Positions 40,445 to 41,625 of a stretch of 41,625 nucleotides of DNA are shown here, piece by piece. This stretch comes from Acidobacteriota bacterium. GTDB taxonomy: Bacteria > Acidobacteriota > Blastocatellia > Pyrinomonadales > Pyrinomonadaceae. A program made the position numbers and the translations under genes. The stretch lies in the NCBI GenBank assembly GCA_023436495.1, contig JAEZIT010000083.1, forward strand, positions 1 through 41,625. Direction: 5' to 3'. Every line of letters begins with the position of its first letter. The first letter of the stretch is position 1. The notes beneath the pieces were generated by a model. That model was not told the origin of the DNA and searched no databases. It worked only from the letters and a program-made list of their open reading frames with translations.

Positions 40445-41625
40445 TTATTTTAGGTCCGAACTGCCGTTGAATTTCATCAGCCTTTCGCGACCAACCAGAT
40501 AGAGGATAACCGCCAGTATCATGAACGGCACGGCCCCGAGCCACCATGCCTGGTCGCCGCCGAAGAACGGATTGTTCTCGCCCGCCCATTTCGCAGAATT
40601 GTCCTGGATCGATTTCAACCAGGGCACAACGGCGAATATCGCGATCAAAATGCCCGCGATCGCTCCACCGGCAATATAGCCCGAAGCCATCAGCACGCCG
40701 TGCGACTTGTCGGTCTCGGCGATGATCTGCTCCTCGGTAAGTTCCCTTTCGGCCAGCTTTTTCTTCAGGTACACATCTACGACCTTGCGGACCATACCGC
40801 CGACGAAGATCGGCATTGACGTCGCGAGCGGCAGGTACAGCCCGACGGCGAACGCCAGCGATGGAACACCGACGATCTCAAGCATTATGGCGATCATCGC
40901 GCCGATCAGCACCAATCCCCATGGCAGGTCCTGTCCGAGCACGCCCTTGATGATATAGCTCATCAGCGTCGCCTTAGGCGCGTCGTACCGTGTCAGCTTA
41001 TTGCCGTGCGCGTCTTCCTTGATCACACCGTTGATCGCCGGATCGACCAGATAGACCGGCGTCCCGTGCGAATCTACGAGATACTTTCCGATCTGGCCGT
41101 TCTTCGGATCGGTGTTTTGCCAGACGGCGTAACGCGTCGGATCCGAAGCGAAATCGCCGGTCGCCACCTGCTCCATTTTTATCTGTCCGTGTTCGCGGAA
41201 GAGTTTGTCCTCCGTTACCGAAAACGCCGGCGGGAATGCCGAAGCGTCGACCTTCTGGTAATAGGTTCCACCCGTGTTCAAATAGAGGAGCAGCGGCCCG
41301 AGAACCAGCGCCGACGCCAGAGCGCCGACCAGGATCGCGATCTGCTGCCGCCGCGGCGTTCCGCCTACGAGGAAACCGGTCTTAAGGTCCTGCGACGTCG
41401 TACCGCCATTCGAAGCTGCGATACAGACGATGCCGCCGATCGACAGCGCCGTCACGAAATACGGGTCCGGGGCGGTCCATCCAAGCGCCAGAAACGCTAG
41501 ACATGTAAAAAGCAGCGTTGCCACCGTCATTCCCGATATCGGATTGGACGAGGAACCGACCTCGCCCGTCAGACGCGACGAAACGGTAACGAACAGGAAC
41601 CCGAGAATGATGATCAGGATCGCTC
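40445..41625 (-). CDS. OPT-family oligopeptide transporter (5' part outside window)
   Basis: The minus-strand frame stays open to the right edge; the visible 392 residues are the C-terminal part. Entry at the edge reads AILIIILGFLFVTVSSRLTG, followed by EVGSSSNPISGMTVATLL, the family signature. Several membrane segments follow (LLFTCLAFLALGW, IAILVGALASALVLGPLLL, LPWGLVLIGAMIAIMLEIVG, ASGYIAGGAIAGILIAIFAV), with a hydrophilic stretch between (DPTRYAVWQNTDPKNGQIGK). OPT proteins import oligopeptides with protons. The Met at 41530 is internal, not the start. Confidence 0.9.
   Translation of the reverse strand, partial: AILIIILGFLFVTVSSRLTGEVGSSSNPISGMTVATLLFTCLAFLALGWTAPDPYFVTALSIGGIVCIAASNGGTTSQDLKTGFLVGGTPRRQQIAILVGALASALVLGPLLLYLNTGGTYYQKVDASAFPPAFSVTEDKLFREHGQIKMEQVATGDFASDPTRYAVWQNTDPKNGQIGKYLVDSHGTPVYLVDPAINGVIKEDAHGNKLTRYDAPKATLMSYIIKGVLGQDLPWGLVLIGAMIAIMLEIVGVPSLAFAVGLYLPLATSMPIFVGGMVRKVVDVYLKKKLAERELTEEQIIAETDKSHGVLMASGYIAGGAIAGILIAIFAVVPWLKSIQDNSAKWAGENNPFFGGDQAWWLGAVPFMILAVILYLVGRERLMKFNGSSDLK

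Overview
This window reads as chromosomal DNA of an Acidobacteriota bacterium, most likely Blastocatellia/Pyrinomonadaceae-like. The pointers are an Oar-type TonB-dependent receptor with an N-terminal carboxypeptidase-regulatory-like domain, two secreted proteins built on D-x-DGDGK-x-D (VCBS/FG-GAP-type) repeats, small secreted TPR, Gly-zipper and peptidoglycan-binding proteins, and clusters of GCTTTAGC-type palindromes between genes. The taxonomic call is inference; there is no rRNA gene here.

Layout. 1-2536 (minus): front 845 residues of a secreted repeat protein running off the left edge. 2537-3271: gene-free, rich in dispersed palindromes. 3272-9921 (plus): threonine aldolase, MmcQ/YjbR protein, TonB-dependent receptor, a frameshifted glycerophosphodiester phosphodiesterase and cytidylate kinase. 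9908-10299: a 46-residue membrane peptide, then tRNA-Arg(TCT) and tRNA-His(GTG). 10426-13127: subtilisin-like protease and a VCBS-repeat protein. 13230-16018: an operon of heptose kinase, heptose adenylyltransferase, an unknown protein and RsmE. 16021-20585 (minus): a tight DNA-processing operon (PolB-like exonuclease, NurA nuclease, zinc-ribbon membrane protein, probable stand-alone HAS-barrel protein, DNA methyltransferase) followed by a small secreted protein. 20688-24640: a VWA protein and its MoxR/Mg-chelatase-type AAA+ partner (minus), separated by two paralogous Gly-zipper genes on the plus strand. 24692-34590 (minus): beta-oxidation genes (acyl-CoA dehydrogenase, thiolase, HCDH/enoyl-CoA hydratase fusion) interleaved with a cysteine hydrolase, cupin, DinB-like, HAD phosphatase, Tag glycosylase, YbaK, an SRPBCC-like protein and a decayed nucleotidyltransferase module. 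34797-37604 (plus): TPR, peptidoglycan-binding, DUF4440 and pyridoxamine-oxidase-like proteins. 37682-41625 (minus): Gfo/Idh/MocA oxidoreductase, PilZ protein, a lipoprotein and an OPT transporter cut by the right edge.

The most promising systems are the five-gene NurA operon, which holds nuclease, exonuclease, HAS-barrel-like protein and methyltransferase but no HerA ATPase, and the apparent fatty-acid regulon: matching palindrome-like operators sit inside the -35/-10 spacers of two beta-oxidation promoters. Secondary points are the Gly-zipper pair between AAA+ and VWA genes, the 12-fold repeat protein at the left edge, the palindrome cluster at 2.7 kb and a toxin-antitoxin-like remnant at 28.7-29.0 kb. 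All identifications come from reading the sequence; no database search was run.
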